A DNA stretch of 64,000 bases. Source: Bog-473 sp963754445 (lineage in GTDB: Bacteria; Actinomycetota; Acidimicrobiia; Acidimicrobiales; RAAP-2). The notes beneath the pieces were generated by a model. The model was given only the letters and a program-made list of their open reading frames with translations. It did no database searches and was not told where the DNA came from. Made by a program: the position numbers and the translations under genes. Of this stretch, positions 1 through 9,293 are shown one piece after another. The stretch covers positions 310,001-374,000 of the forward strand of contig CAVWFT010000002.1 in the NCBI GenBank assembly GCA_963754445.1, in the 5' to 3' direction. Positions within the stretch are counted from its first letter, which is position 1; the number at the start of each line of letters is the position of its first letter.

Positions 1-2
1 GC

Positions 3-1598
3 ATCCCGGAGGAATTCGTGGCCGAGCAACAGAACGCCTCGTCCCTCGCCTTCGCCTACGACCGCCTGGTCGAAACCGAGTCGTTCCTGTCCTACGACAC
101 CGAGCTGGCCACGACTCCCGAGGCCGAGTGTTTCGACATCTTGGAATTCAAGGACGGCCGGGTAGTGGAGCGGTCGTCGAGGCCGCAGCGCGTCAACGGG
201 CACGTGGTCGGCCGGGTCTTCAGCTATCGGGACGTGACCGACCGCAAGCACCTCGAGGACGAGCTGGCCTATCGGGCCTTCCACGACTCGTTGACCGGAC
301 TGGCGAACAAGGCGCTCTTCCAGGACCGGCTCGACCATGCGCTGGCCCGGCACGAGAGGACCGGTGCGCACCTGGCGGTGCTGTTCCTCGACCTCGACGA
401 CTTCAAGACGGTCAACGACAGCCTCGGCCACGGCGAGGGTGACAGGCTCCTCAAACAGGTGGCCCGCACCTTTACCGGTTGCCTGCGACCCTCGGATACC
501 GCAGCCCGTCTGGGTGGTGACGAGTTCGCCATCCTCATCGAGGACGTGCACTCCCGCGAGTCCGTGACCGACGTGGCCCATCGCATCATCGACTCCCTGC
601 GGCCACCCGTCCGGCTCGGCGGCAAGACGGTCGCCTCCGCCGGCTCCATCGGCATCGCCTTCGACGTGCCGGGGATCACGAGCGAGCAGCTGCTGCGCAA
701 CGCCGACATCGCCATGTACAAGGCCAAGAGCCTGGGCAAGGACCGCTTCGAGGTGTACCGCGAAGAGATGCACCAGTCGGTGCTGGCCCGTATGGAGTTC
801 GAACAGGATCTGCGCAAGGCGATCACCACCGGCGACCTGGTCGTCCATTACCAACCGATCATCGATCTGCAGACGCACCAGGTCATGGGTTTCGAGGCGC
901 TCGTGCGCTGGTGCCATCCGAGCGGCCGACTGGTCGAGCCGGGGTTCTTCGTGCCCCTGGCCGAGGAACTGGGGATCGTGGGCGGCATCGACAGCTTCGT
1001 TCTCGACGCGGCATGCCGGCAGGCCCGTGCGTGGTCCGACGCCCGCGCCGGCCTCCCGCTCACCATGAGCATCAATCTCTCGGCCGGTGAGCTCGTCGAT
1101 CCCGAGCTGTCGGATCGGATCGCCGCCCAGATCGAACAGTGCGGCTTCGATCCTGCCTCGCTCGTCCTCGAGATCACGGAGAGCGCCATGCTCGCCGACA
1201 ACGAGGCCACCATGCGCACCTTGGCCAGGTTCCGCCAGCTCGGGATCCGCATCGCGCTGGACGACTTCGGCACCGGGTTCTCCTCGTTCTCCCACCTCGA
1301 CCATCTCCAGGTCGACATCGTCAAGATCGACAAGTCGTTCGTCCAGACCCTCGGCGGCCCCGACGACGACCGCGGTCTCGCCGCGGCGCTCCTGCAGCTG
1401 GCGCGCACGTTGGGCTACGAGACGATCGCCGAGGGTGTGGAGACCCCGGCCCAGGAGGAGCGCCTCCGGGCCCTCGGGTGCAGGCTGGCCCAGGGCTACC
1501 ACCTGGGGCGGCCGGTCGATGCCCACGCCGCCGGCAGGTTGCTCGGGCTCTCCGGCCCGGCGACCGATGCTCTGCAGAGCTCGCACCTCTCCGACTGA
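3..1598 (+). CDS. PAS-GGDEF-EAL cyclic-di-GMP signalling protein (5' end cut by the window)
   Basis: The frame is open from the first bases of the window, so the gene probably begins upstream. A GTG at 18 preceded by GGAGGA could be read as a start, but the residues before it continue a PAS-like fold, ending in a typical PAS C-terminal stretch (GRVFSYRDVTDRK near residues 64-76 counted from 18). A GGDEF domain follows with an intact GGDEF motif near residue 166, then a full EAL domain with FEALVRW near 291 and the later DDFGTG and E-G-VET motifs. Proteins of this class make (GGDEF) and/or break (EAL) cyclic di-GMP; both active-site motifs look intact, so which activity dominates cannot be told. 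No transmembrane segment is visible in the part present. Confidence 0.9.
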   Translation: MPEEFVAEQQNASSLAFAYDRLVETESFLSYDTELATTPEAECFDILEFKDGRVVERSSRPQRVNGHVVGRVFSYRDVTDRKHLEDELAYRAFHDSLTGLANKALFQDRLDHALARHERTGAHLAVLFLDLDDFKTVNDSLGHGEGDRLLKQVARTFTGCLRPSDTAARLGGDEFAILIEDVHSRESVTDVAHRIIDSLRPPVRLGGKTVASAGSIGIAFDVPGITSEQLLRNADIAMYKAKSLGKDRFEVYREEMHQSVLARMEFEQDLRKAITTGDLVVHYQPIIDLQTHQVMGFEALVRWCHPSGRLVEPGFFVPLAEELGIVGGIDSFVLDAACRQARAWSDARAGLPLTMSINLSAGELVDPELSDRIAAQIEQCGFDPASLVLEITESAMLADNEATMRTLARFRQLGIRIALDDFGTGFSSFSHLDHLQVDIVKIDKSFVQTLGGPDDDRGLAAALLQLARTLGYETIAEGVETPAQEERLRALGCRLAQGYHLGRPVDAHAAGRLLGLSGPATDALQSSHLSD

Positions 1599-1663
1599 CG
1601 AAGAACCGGGGCACATCTGTGAAGTGACCGGTGGAGGGCCCCCAAGTGCGACATCATGGGCCG

Positions 1664-2545
1664 ATGCGAAAAACCCTCCTCGCCTCCGCCGCGCTTGCGT
1701 CGCTCCTGCTTCTCACGCTGCCAGGTGTGGCCCGGGCGACCTCGTCGTCGCCGACGTACTACGTCTCGCTCGGCGATTCCTACTCGGTCGGCTACCAGCC
1801 CGGCCTCGGCGCCACGACGGGCTACGCGGGCTACGTGACCGCCAAGACCCATCTCACGCTCAAGAACTTCGGCTGCGGGGGTGCCACGACCACGTCGATC
1901 CTCGACGACATCGGTTGTCCCGACGTCCTGCCCCACACCGCCGGCGTGGTGACCTACCCGACGACGACGCAGATCGCCGCCGCCGACGCCTTCATCGCTG
2001 CGCACAAGGGCCACATCGGTCTCATCACAGTCTCCATCGGTGGCAACGACGTCACCAGTTGCGCGACCCAGAGCAACCCGATCACCTGTGTCGCCACGGC
2101 GGTCAAGGACATCAAGACCAACGTGACGACGCTGGCCAAGGACCTGCGCAGCGCCGCCGGCTCGAATGTCCCGATCATCGGCTCCACCTACCCGGACGTG
2201 ATCCTCGGTTCCTACGTCCGTCCGACCGTTCCCCCCTCGGTGCAGTCGGTCACCCTGGCCAAGGAATCCGTGGTCGCCTTCAAATCACTCATCAATCCGG
2301 CCCTCTCGAAGTCCTATGCCAGCGCAAAGGGCACCCTGGTCGACGTCACCAAGGCGACGAGCGCCTACAAGCCATTGACCAAGACGACGAAGTCCAAGAC
2401 CTACGGCACGATCCCGGTCGCGGTCAACCGGGTCTGCAACCTCACGTGGTACTGCCTCAAGGGTGACATCCATGCCAAGACCAAGGGCTACGACATCATC
2501 GGCAAGTTGATCGTGAAGCAGTACGACAAGGACACGAAGAAGTAG
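1664..2545 (+). CDS. Secreted SGNH-family lipase/esterase
   Basis: This 293-residue protein starts with MRKTLLA and a hydrophobic signal peptide ending near ARA (about residue 24), so it is probably exported. Block I of the SGNH fold is present as SLGDSYSVG (nucleophile Ser), block III as SIGGNDV, and block V as DIHAKTKGYDIIG near the C-terminus, giving the Asp-x-x-His pair. These support a serine esterase or lipase acting on an extracellular ester; the substrate is unknown. A GTG at 1631 would add 11 residues before the signal peptide and is less likely. Confidence 0.88.
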   Translation: MRKTLLASAALASLLLLTLPGVARATSSSPTYYVSLGDSYSVGYQPGLGATTGYAGYVTAKTHLTLKNFGCGGATTTSILDDIGCPDVLPHTAGVVTYPTTTQIAAADAFIAAHKGHIGLITVSIGGNDVTSCATQSNPITCVATAVKDIKTNVTTLAKDLRSAAGSNVPIIGSTYPDVILGSYVRPTVPPSVQSVTLAKESVVAFKSLINPALSKSYASAKGTLVDVTKATSAYKPLTKTTKSKTYGTIPVAVNRVCNLTWYCLKGDIHAKTKGYDIIGKLIVKQYDKDTKK

Positions 2546-2557
2546 TCGGGGTTCGCC

Positions 2558-3064
2558 CTACCCGGTACCTCCGAGATCGAGTTCGTACGTCTGCCCGACG
2601 AGGGCGACCCCGAAACTGTGATGGGGCTCCTCGTTGACCAGAGTGAATCCTGCTGCCAGGTACAGGCGGGCGGCATCCACGAGTGGGTCGTTCGTCCACA
2701 ACACCATGCGCGCGTAGCCGGCGCTCCGGGCGAACTCGACGCAGGTGCGCACGAGGAGCCGACCGACGCCCAGGCCCCGCCCCTGGGAATCGACCAGGAG
2801 CAAGCGGAGCTGGGCCGTCCGCTCGTCCTTTCCCACGCAGAAGACGCAACCGGCACGTCGGCCCGCCACCTCGACGATCCAAGCCCGGCACCGAGGATCC
2901 TGGGCGTTGTCGGCGAAGTCGGCGACGATGCGGGCGACGAGGGCCTCGAACGTGGCGTCCCAGCCGAATTCCTCGGCGTAGGTCTCCCCGTGGGCCAGCA
3001 CGACCCAACCCAGGTCCCCCGGCTGGCCGAGAGGTCGGATCACGACGCCATTGTCTGCTGCCAT
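2558..3064 (-). CDS. GNAT-family N-acetyltransferase
   Basis: A GNAT fold of about 168 residues. The acetyl-CoA pyrophosphate-binding motif is visible as QGRGLGVGRLL, preceded by the beta-4 strand LRLLLVD and followed by the C-terminal ARLYLAAGFTLV segment typical of the family. Three closely spaced ATG codons (3082, 3073, 3064) could be the start; the last places the fold directly at the N-terminus. It is divergent from the cyclotransferase-like gene at 3177. Substrate unknown. Confidence 0.8.
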   Translation of the reverse strand: MAADNGVVIRPLGQPGDLGWVVLAHGETYAEEFGWDATFEALVARIVADFADNAQDPRCRAWIVEVAGRRAGCVFCVGKDERTAQLRLLLVDSQGRGLGVGRLLVRTCVEFARSAGYARMVLWTNDPLVDAARLYLAAGFTLVNEEPHHSFGVALVGQTYELDLGGTG

Positions 3065-3176
3065 CGGCTCCATCGGCTCCATTGACGACTCCGACAGCCA
3101 AGATAGCGAGAGACCGCCGAAACCTTGCTCGCGTCGGCGCCTGCCAGCGACGAACGAACGCGTACCCTGGCGTGGT

Positions 3177-3647
3177 GTGACGGCCGACACGCCACGCCAG
3201 CCCTATTTCGCCTACGGGTCCAACATGGATCCCGATCAGATGAAAAAACGCTGTCCGGCGGCATCCCCCATCGGTCCCGTCACGGTGGCCGGATGGGACG
3301 TCATCATCAATGTACGGGGCGTGGCTACCATCGTCCGCCGCGACAATGCTCGCATCGAGGGAGTCCTGTGGTCGCTCACTCCGGCGTGCCTGACCGCGCT
3401 CGATCACTACGAGGGCGTGGCCCGCGGTCTCTATCATCGGGCCCAGGTCGACGTCGCTCGGGCCGATGAGACGGTTGACGCCATGACGTACATCGCGGCC
3501 GAGAGCGACATCGGCACACCGCGGCCCGGCTACCTCGAGATCATCCTCAACGGTTCTGCGCACTTCGGTCTCTCGGCTGCCCATCAGCAACGTCTGGCCG
3601 ACCTGGCCATCGTCCGCCCCGGGCGACCGAACCCCTTCAGGCGTTGA
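3177..3647 (+). CDS. Gamma-glutamylcyclotransferase/AIG2-like protein
   Basis: The N-terminus carries the family signature FAYGSNM within the first 20 residues, and the middle has LTALDHYEGV, matching the region with the catalytic Glu in gamma-glutamylcyclotransferase folds. The start is set at GTG 3177 because the fold begins right after it; longer starts overlap the divergent acetyltransferase. About 156 residues, usual for the family. Members release 5-oxoproline from gamma-glutamyl amines or peptides; the exact substrate is not predictable. Its 3' end overlaps the convergent nuclease-helicase gene by 11 bp. Confidence 0.8.
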   Translation: MTADTPRQPYFAYGSNMDPDQMKKRCPAASPIGPVTVAGWDVIINVRGVATIVRRDNARIEGVLWSLTPACLTALDHYEGVARGLYHRAQVDVARADETVDAMTYIAAESDIGTPRPGYLEIILNGSAHFGLSAAHQQRLADLAIVRPGRPNPFRR

Positions 3648-6600
3648 ACTCCCGGGCGCACTCGCGTGCCCGGCACAGCGCGTTTGCCAGCACCATCTGT
3701 GCCGGCGTGCTGCAGAAGACGCGGAGCAGATCCGGACTGGCGACCAGGATGGCGAGCGCCTGGGCCCGAGACGTCGCCACGTTCAACCGGTGGGTGTCGA
3801 AGAGAAACTCCAGACCTCGTGGAGCGTCCACGGCTGACGACGACGCCATGGAGTAGATGACTGCCGGCGCCTCTCGACCTTGGAATTTGTCGACCGTGCC
3901 CACCTGAACGTCAGCAATGCCTGCCGCCCGCAGTGCCCGGTCGATCGCCCGCACCTGTGCATTGAAGGGCGTGACGACAAGGACGTCGTTGGGCACCATG
4001 GCCCGCTCCACACCGAAACGATCGGTCGTGCGACCAGCGAGGAGTTGGCCCACCAACGAGGCCACGACGATGGCTTCCTCCGTCGATGCGCTCGCGTTAC
4101 CGGAGTGGTCGACTTCGACGAAATGGAGCCCCGCCACCGGCAACCCCGCCGCCGCGGTGAGAACCTGTTGCCGCTCCAGCCCGCCGACGCCCGAAAGCCG
4201 GTCGTCGTAGAAGGCCTCCGAGGTGTAGCCGCACAGAACCGGGTGCATCCGATACGTCCGGTCCAGGAATACGCCGAGATCGGTCGGCATGGTGTCGCTG
4301 CCGTCGAGGACGTGGCCGAGCGCTGAGGCTTCGGCCCCCGGAGGCTGGGCAGCCTGGCTCGGTTGGGAGAGCTGTTGCGGATCACCGAGCAGGACGAGGT
4401 TCGTCGCCGCGGGTGCAATGGCGATCGCGTTGGCCAACGAGAACTGCCCCGCCTCGTCGATGAACAGCGTGTCGACGCTGTTTTCGAATTCGGCCCGCGC
4501 CCATAACCAGGCCGTTCCGCCGACGATGTCGATTTGCCCCGATTGCAATCCGTCGAGCAGTGCGCGGTGGTTCAGGAGCTGGGCCCCCGGATGGGCGTAG
4601 CGCTCTTCCGTTCCAGTGACCTGACCCATTCTCAGTTGCAGGCCCGACGTCTTCGCGCGGTCGACCACCGCGTCGAGCAGGTTGCAGATCACCGCATGGG
4701 ACGGTGCCGCGATCCCCACCGTCCGACGGGTGGCGCCACCACTTCGGGAATGAGCGAGAAGATCGAGGATGGCACCCGCCGCGGTGTAGGTCTTTCCCGT
4801 ACCGGGCGGCCCCTGGATCGGCAGGCAGGAGTGCGCCAGCCCGGAGACCACGCCTTGTGCGAAGGTGCTCGCATCGTCATCGGCCTGTGAGGAGAGCGCG
4901 TCGTCACGACCGGCGACGACCGGTCGGTGGCGCAGCAGTAACCCATCACCCGCAGTGTCGGTGAAACCCTCCTCCAGCAGCCGCTGCGCCAGGCCCTTGA
5001 GGCGTGCTTCGAGGTTCGGGGTCGACGGCGGACCGTCATTGTCGACCAGGCACGACGGATCGGCGGCATCCGGTTTGGCGTTCTTCACGTCGATCGTGCC
5101 GTTTGCTTCGTCGACTGCGCACACTGTCCACGTAACCCGCGACACCGGATCCTCCAGGCCGGAACCCGGCCCGAATTTGTGCTCCTGGGCCGGAAACGAG
5201 AACCGGCGCACGATCGAGCGCTTCTCTTTGCCGACGACCTCGCCGCCGCTCAGTTCGCCGAGTGCATCGGGTTCGGCCAGCAATTCGAGGCTGGACATCT
5301 CTCGCAGCCGGAAGTAGCGCCACCAGCCCGGCTTCGCTTCCCGCTTGTGCCACTCGAGCAGGTCGGCCACAAGCACCCGGGCGTTCTGGTCGTGCGTTCT
5401 GGCCGAGGGTTCTTCGGGCACGTCTTCCCACAGTGCTGCTTTGAGCCTCGCCAGGTCGGGGTCGACCTTCGATTCGCCCGGATCGGGCGCGACCGGCCGC
5501 GGCAGATCCGATATGTCCGATCCGATGCGCTGGGCCAACTCGGACCGCCGACACTCGAGCCACTCTCGCAGGGCCACGGTGGCCCGGCAATCGTCCTCGT
5601 TGTACCCCGCGACGACGTCGCGCATTTTCGCATCGGGCGCAACGCCGCCCTCCTCGAGGGCGACCTCGAAGGCCACGAGACCCTCGGTGGCATCGGCGAG
5701 CGCGACCGAGCGCTCGTAGCCGACCAGGGGTTCGAGGCTCTTGATGGAGTAGCTCTCCACGCCGGCTTGCAGGCTCTGACGCACGATGCGATACAGGTCG
5801 ACGAAGACCTGGCGTCGCAGGAGGTCGTCGACCTCCTCTTCATGGCTGGCGAAGCGTCCCATCAACCGACCGACCGCCTCCTCGCGGGTTCCGTGCAACT
5901 CGGTCAGATGGTCGATCGACGTCGGTTCGTAGTGGTTGTAGTGGTACACGTGCAGGTCCGGATGCGCTGTTCGTTTCGCAGTGATGAAGTCGATCAGCTC
6001 CTCGAACGCCCGCCGCTCCCCCAACCGGTCGAAGGCCCAGATCTGCACGTAGCGCGGGTTGCCGTCGTCATCGAGATCTGCGGTGTCGACGATGCCGAAC
6101 AGGTACTGCAGCCCGAACTCCTTCCCGTCTTCCGAGTAGTAACGAGCGCCCTCGATGTCGAAGAAGAGGTCGCCCGCACTCGGCTCGGGCAACGCCAGCA
6201 GGCCACGGTTGAGTACCAGATGACCGGCGTCGTCCCGTTCGGGATCGAGGAGCTCGTAGGCGATCGCAGCGGCGCCATCACTCTGTACCTGCAGGCGGGC
6301 CTGCGCCTGCGCCCGCACCAGCGAGGCCGTCGTCACTCCGGACAGCTCCGGCAGTTCGGCGCACGTCGCCAACCCGGTGCGAGTCCGAATACCTACCTGC
6401 TTGAGGGCCACTCGCTGCGTCGTCGGCAATCCGGCCACCAACGAAAGATCGTCGTCCGCCCGTCGTCGCGACGAGCAGTTCACTCTCCAGCGGCAGACGG
6501 CACAGTGCTCGACCGGTTCGGGGTACGGCTCGACGTCGGACGTCACCGGAACGTCCTCCGCCACGAACTCTTCGAGATACCGACGGATCCTTCGTTCGTA

Positions 6601-7182
6601 GGCGGCGAAATCCGCCACCCGGTACGACGCCGTCTGCCCGTCGCCCAGGGCCAGATGCATGTGCGCCGGCCCGGCGCCGGTGAGCTCGGCCAGCAGATGG
6701 CTGTAGAACGCGCACTGCAGCACCGCCCTTGCCTTGGCCGTCCGGGCCAGCTTGGCGTCGACGACCTCGTAGGGCGAGCAACCTGCGGCCGGTGCCGCAC
6801 GACCCAGCACCTCCGGGCGGACCAGGAAGTCCGGTCGACCGAGCAGCGACGATCCGCCGGATCCGTGCAGCAGCAGCACCGCTTGAGGGATGACGTCGGC
6901 ACCGCCGGCGATCGCCGCCCGGGTCGCCGCCACCGCATCGGCGGCAGCGCTGTCCTCGGCGAGCTCGACCACGGAGAACCCCGCCTGGCGGAACCCATCC
7001 AGAACCCGCCGTTCGTGGACCTCGCCCCGCTCTATGAGCTTCTGGAACCCGATGTCGAACTGCATGGTCGGCTTCACGACACCGCGCGCCGACAGCGAGT
7101 CGAGCCGGGTCAGGGATCGGCAGGCCAGGAAGTTCGACAGATCGGTCGCCGCCAGCCGGACGGCGCCGTCGGTGATCTTCAC
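3637..7182 (-). CDS. TM0106-type RecB-like Fe-S nuclease fused to a superfamily 1 DNA helicase
   Basis: An 1181-residue multi-domain protein. The N-terminal part is a RecB/Cas4-like PD-(D/E)XK nuclease: VVDAKLAR near residue 138 is the D-x-K motif, and Cys21 plus a CxxCx5C cluster near residues 226-235 resembles the four-Cys Fe-S site of Cas4, AddB and Dna2. A YprB-like RNase H fold follows, with GYNEDDCRATVALREWL near 515-535. The C-terminal half is an SF1 helicase with Walker A PGTGKT near 790, a DEAGQF box, and GTVDKFQGREAP and SRAQALAILV towards the end. TM0106-family proteins with this Dna2-like layout are widespread in actinobacteria; a role in DNA repair is inferred. It is isolated in operon terms and convergent with the upstream gene. 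Confidence 0.88.
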   Translation of the reverse strand: MKITDGAVRLAATDLSNFLACRSLTRLDSLSARGVVKPTMQFDIGFQKLIERGEVHERRVLDGFRQAGFSVVELAEDSAAADAVAATRAAIAGGADVIPQAVLLLHGSGGSSLLGRPDFLVRPEVLGRAAPAAGCSPYEVVDAKLARTAKARAVLQCAFYSHLLAELTGAGPAHMHLALGDGQTASYRVADFAAYERRIRRYLEEFVAEDVPVTSDVEPYPEPVEHCAVCRWRVNCSSRRRADDDLSLVAGLPTTQRVALKQVGIRTRTGLATCAELPELSGVTTASLVRAQAQARLQVQSDGAAAIAYELLDPERDDAGHLVLNRGLLALPEPSAGDLFFDIEGARYYSEDGKEFGLQYLFGIVDTADLDDDGNPRYVQIWAFDRLGERRAFEELIDFITAKRTAHPDLHVYHYNHYEPTSIDHLTELHGTREEAVGRLMGRFASHEEEVDDLLRRQVFVDLYRIVRQSLQAGVESYSIKSLEPLVGYERSVALADATEGLVAFEVALEEGGVAPDAKMRDVVAGYNEDDCRATVALREWLECRRSELAQRIGSDISDLPRPVAPDPGESKVDPDLARLKAALWEDVPEEPSARTHDQNARVLVADLLEWHKREAKPGWWRYFRLREMSSLELLAEPDALGELSGGEVVGKEKRSIVRRFSFPAQEHKFGPGSGLEDPVSRVTWTVCAVDEANGTIDVKNAKPDAADPSCLVDNDGPPSTPNLEARLKGLAQRLLEEGFTDTAGDGLLLRHRPVVAGRDDALSSQADDDASTFAQGVVSGLAHSCLPIQGPPGTGKTYTAAGAILDLLAHSRSGGATRRTVGIAAPSHAVICNLLDAVVDRAKTSGLQLRMGQVTGTEERYAHPGAQLLNHRALLDGLQSGQIDIVGGTAWLWARAEFENSVDTLFIDEAGQFSLANAIAIAPAATNLVLLGDPQQLSQPSQAAQPPGAEASALGHVLDGSDTMPTDLGVFLDRTYRMHPVLCGYTSEAFYDDRLSGVGGLERQQVLTAAAGLPVAGLHFVEVDHSGNASASTEEAIVVASLVGQLLAGRTTDRFGVERAMVPNDVLVVTPFNAQVRAIDRALRAAGIADVQVGTVDKFQGREAPAVIYSMASSSAVDAPRGLEFLFDTHRLNVATSRAQALAILVASPDLLRVFCSTPAQMVLANALCRARECAREFNA

Positions 7183-7272
7183 TTCCGCCTCATGCGCTCG
7201 ATCACGCGCCGAGGATACGGGAGCGCCGAGACACGGCGCCGGGGAAACCCGAAGGAATCCTCGACAGAGGAT

Positions 7273-8499
7273 CTATGTGCCGCTGAACACCAGTGTTCGG
7301 AAAAGGCCCGCCGCGTTGGTGTGGGTACCCACGGCCGAGCACGTGCTCGGGCCCGAGCACGAGACCGCGGCCAAGCCGTTGTCCGTGCTGTGGAGGCTCG
7401 GGCTCGGAGTCAGCGTCCAACTGGTGCCGTCCCAGGACTCGATGAGTGTCTCGTTGGCCGAGGGAGTCCCCGACGGCGTGTCGTTGGAGGAACCGACCGC
7501 CACGCAATTGCTCGAGCCGGTGCAGGACACGGCACCGACATCGTTGTAGCCGGTGCCCTGGTTGGGACTCGGATCGATGGTCCACGACGTGCCGTCCCAC
7601 GACTCCATGAGAGAGCGCCCGTCCTGGTACTGGTTCATGTAGTAGAACCCGGCCGCCATGCAGCTCGACGCGCCGGTGCACGACACACCTTCGAGGAAGT
7701 TGTTGGCGGTGGCGCCCCCGTTGCTCTGGTCGGGGCTCGGCACGATCGACCAGCTCGATCCGTCCCAGGACTCGATCAAGGTCTGGAACGCCACGCTGTT
7801 GTCGTCGTAGCCGGTTGCGATACAGCTGTTCACGCCGGTGCACGAGATGCTCGAGAGGAGGTTGTACCCAGTGCTCCCGTCGGGGCTCGGCACGATCGAC
7901 CAGGTCGTCCCGTCCCAGACCTCAGTCAGGGTCTGCGGTTGGTTCGAGCCCGAACCTTGGGTCTCGTAGAAGCCGACCGCCATACAGAAGTTCGCCGTGA
8001 CACACGACACGCTCCGCAGTTCGTTCTGGATGTTGCCCGGACTCGGACTCGGGCTCACCGACCAAACGCTTCCGTTCCAGCTCTCGATCAGAGGCTCGTC
8101 GACGGTGGTGCTCTCGTCGTAGCCGACGGCCGTGCACGCCGTCGCGCTCGAACAGGACACGCCTTGGAGAATGTTGGTGACAGCGGTCGGGTACGGGCTC
8201 GGCGTGATGGACCAGGCGCGCCCGTTCCAGCTCTCGATGAGAGGCTTGGCTCTCCGGTTGTGCAGGCTGCTGTGCTCACCGACGGCGACGCAATCGTTCG
8301 AGCTGACGCACGAGACCCCCGACAGGAAATCACCCTGGTTGCCCCCGTGATTCGGGCTTGCGGTGGTGACCCACTGGGCCGGTGCGGCCGCCGCCTGTTG
8401 CACGTCCACGATGCCGCCACCGAGTAGGCCGAGCAGCACCAGGCAGCTCGCCAGACCCGAGGCCAACACGGTCCGAGTGGGCCGACGGCTGTGTCGCAC
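7273..8499 (-). CDS. Secreted protein of seven Cys-containing repeats (probable beta-propeller)
   Basis: The GTG start at 8499 has a good GAGGTGA ribosome site just upstream. A twin-arginine-free signal peptide ends near AAAA (about residue 38). The rest is seven repeats of about 48-56 residues, each containing W-S/T-I-x-PSP, then a Gly/Val-Ser-Cys ... Cys-x-AVG block, then LIESWDG. Each repeat holds two Cys spaced five or six residues apart, suggesting one disulfide per repeat. Seven similar units suggest a seven-bladed propeller. No catalytic residues are recognised; a cell-surface or secreted binding role is inferred. Such repeat proteins are common in actinobacteria but poorly characterised. 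Confidence 0.8.
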   Translation of the reverse strand: MRHSRRPTRTVLASGLASCLVLLGLLGGGIVDVQQAAAAPAQWVTTASPNHGGNQGDFLSGVSCVSSNDCVAVGEHSSLHNRRAKPLIESWNGRAWSITPSPYPTAVTNILQGVSCSSATACTAVGYDESTTVDEPLIESWNGSVWSVSPSPSPGNIQNELRSVSCVTANFCMAVGFYETQGSGSNQPQTLTEVWDGTTWSIVPSPDGSTGYNLLSSISCTGVNSCIATGYDDNSVAFQTLIESWDGSSWSIVPSPDQSNGGATANNFLEGVSCTGASSCMAAGFYYMNQYQDGRSLMESWDGTSWTIDPSPNQGTGYNDVGAVSCTGSSNCVAVGSSNDTPSGTPSANETLIESWDGTSWTLTPSPSLHSTDNGLAAVSCSGPSTCSAVGTHTNAAGLFRTLVFSGT

Positions 8500-8750
8500 T
8501 TCGTCACCTCTACCTTCGGCAGCACGAGACCGGCTCGGACTATCGGAGCGGTTGCACCACTGCGAGTGTAAGCATGCTGTCAACACGGGTTGCGACCACC
8601 CGGCCGGATCGCCGGCCATTTCACCCATGACGCGAACGAGTTCGTCGAGAATCCCTCAACAGCGCCGTTGATGGTTTGTCGAGCAACTCTGCCGGTAGCC
8701 CACCGACCAGCCTCCCGTCGCCTCCTACCCGACGGGCGGCCACCCTCGAC

Positions 8751-9191
8751 TCAGGGCTGGTGATCCTCCAACGCCTTGACCAGCAGCCGGCGCAGCTCGC
8801 CGCGCTCAATAGGGCTCAACCCGCCCAGGATCTCGTCCTCGATGCTGCCCTGCGCCACTTCGGCCAGCTCGAGCGCCTCGAGGCCGGCGTCCGTGATGTC
8901 GACGATGTGGCGCCGCCGGTCCGCCGGGTCGCGCCGGCGCTCCACGAACTCGAGGTCCTCGAGGTCGTTCAGCACGAGGACCCCGGTGTTCGAGTCCATC
9001 GAGAGCTGCTCGGTCATGTGCTGCTGCGAGACCGACGGGTGGTCCCGCAGGTAGGCCAACACGACCATGTTGCGCAGGTTCATCCCGACCAGCTCGACCG
9101 AGGATCGCAGGTAGACGGCGCGGGCCAGGCGGTTGAGCAGCACGATCGTCCCAGCCGTGCCTGTCCTGGTGGTGCCCCCCCGGGCGCTCAT
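8751..9191 (-). CDS. MarR-family transcriptional regulator
   Basis: A winged-helix protein of about 146 residues. The recognition helix region reads VSQQHMTEQLSMDSNTGVLV, followed by the wing with RRRDPADRRRHIVDIT, which is the classic MarR signature. The ATG at 9191 has GGGGAGG upstream at suitable spacing; an ATG at 9236 would add 15 poorly conserved residues. It is divergent from an EmrB-type efflux pump at 9292, and the inverted repeats between them are the probable operator. Regulators of this type usually repress the adjacent pump and are released by its substrates. Confidence 0.87.
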   Translation of the reverse strand: MSARGGTTRTGTAGTIVLLNRLARAVYLRSSVELVGMNLRNMVVLAYLRDHPSVSQQHMTEQLSMDSNTGVLVLNDLEDLEFVERRRDPADRRRHIVDITDAGLEALELAEVAQGSIEDEILGGLSPIERGELRRLLVKALEDHQP

Positions 9192-9263
9192 GGCCTCTGT
9201 GCCTCCCCGATTCCGGCGTGCTCGGTTCTCGAGCATTCCATGCCCGCGCGCACGGCCAGGAGG

Positions 9264-9293
9264 ATCATACCCCTATGATAATCCCGAAATCAT
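9264..9293. promoter_or_regulatory. Probable MarR operator: overlapping ATCAT/ATGAT inverted repeats
   Basis: Between the divergent regulator and pump lies ATCATA-CCCC-TATGAT (9264-9279), a perfect 6-bp inverted repeat. The same ATGAT half-site then pairs again with ATCAT at 9289-9293. Three half-sites in 30 bp directly in front of the pump start fit binding of one or two MarR dimers. That the adjacent MarR protein binds here is inferred. Confidence 0.6.

Noticed and set aside
5179..8427. A 1082-residue open frame on the plus strand
   Set aside because: It is antisense to the nuclease-helicase and the seven-repeat protein, both of which have clear motifs. The translation shows no family motif and is Arg/His-rich as expected for a mirror frame of GC-rich genes.
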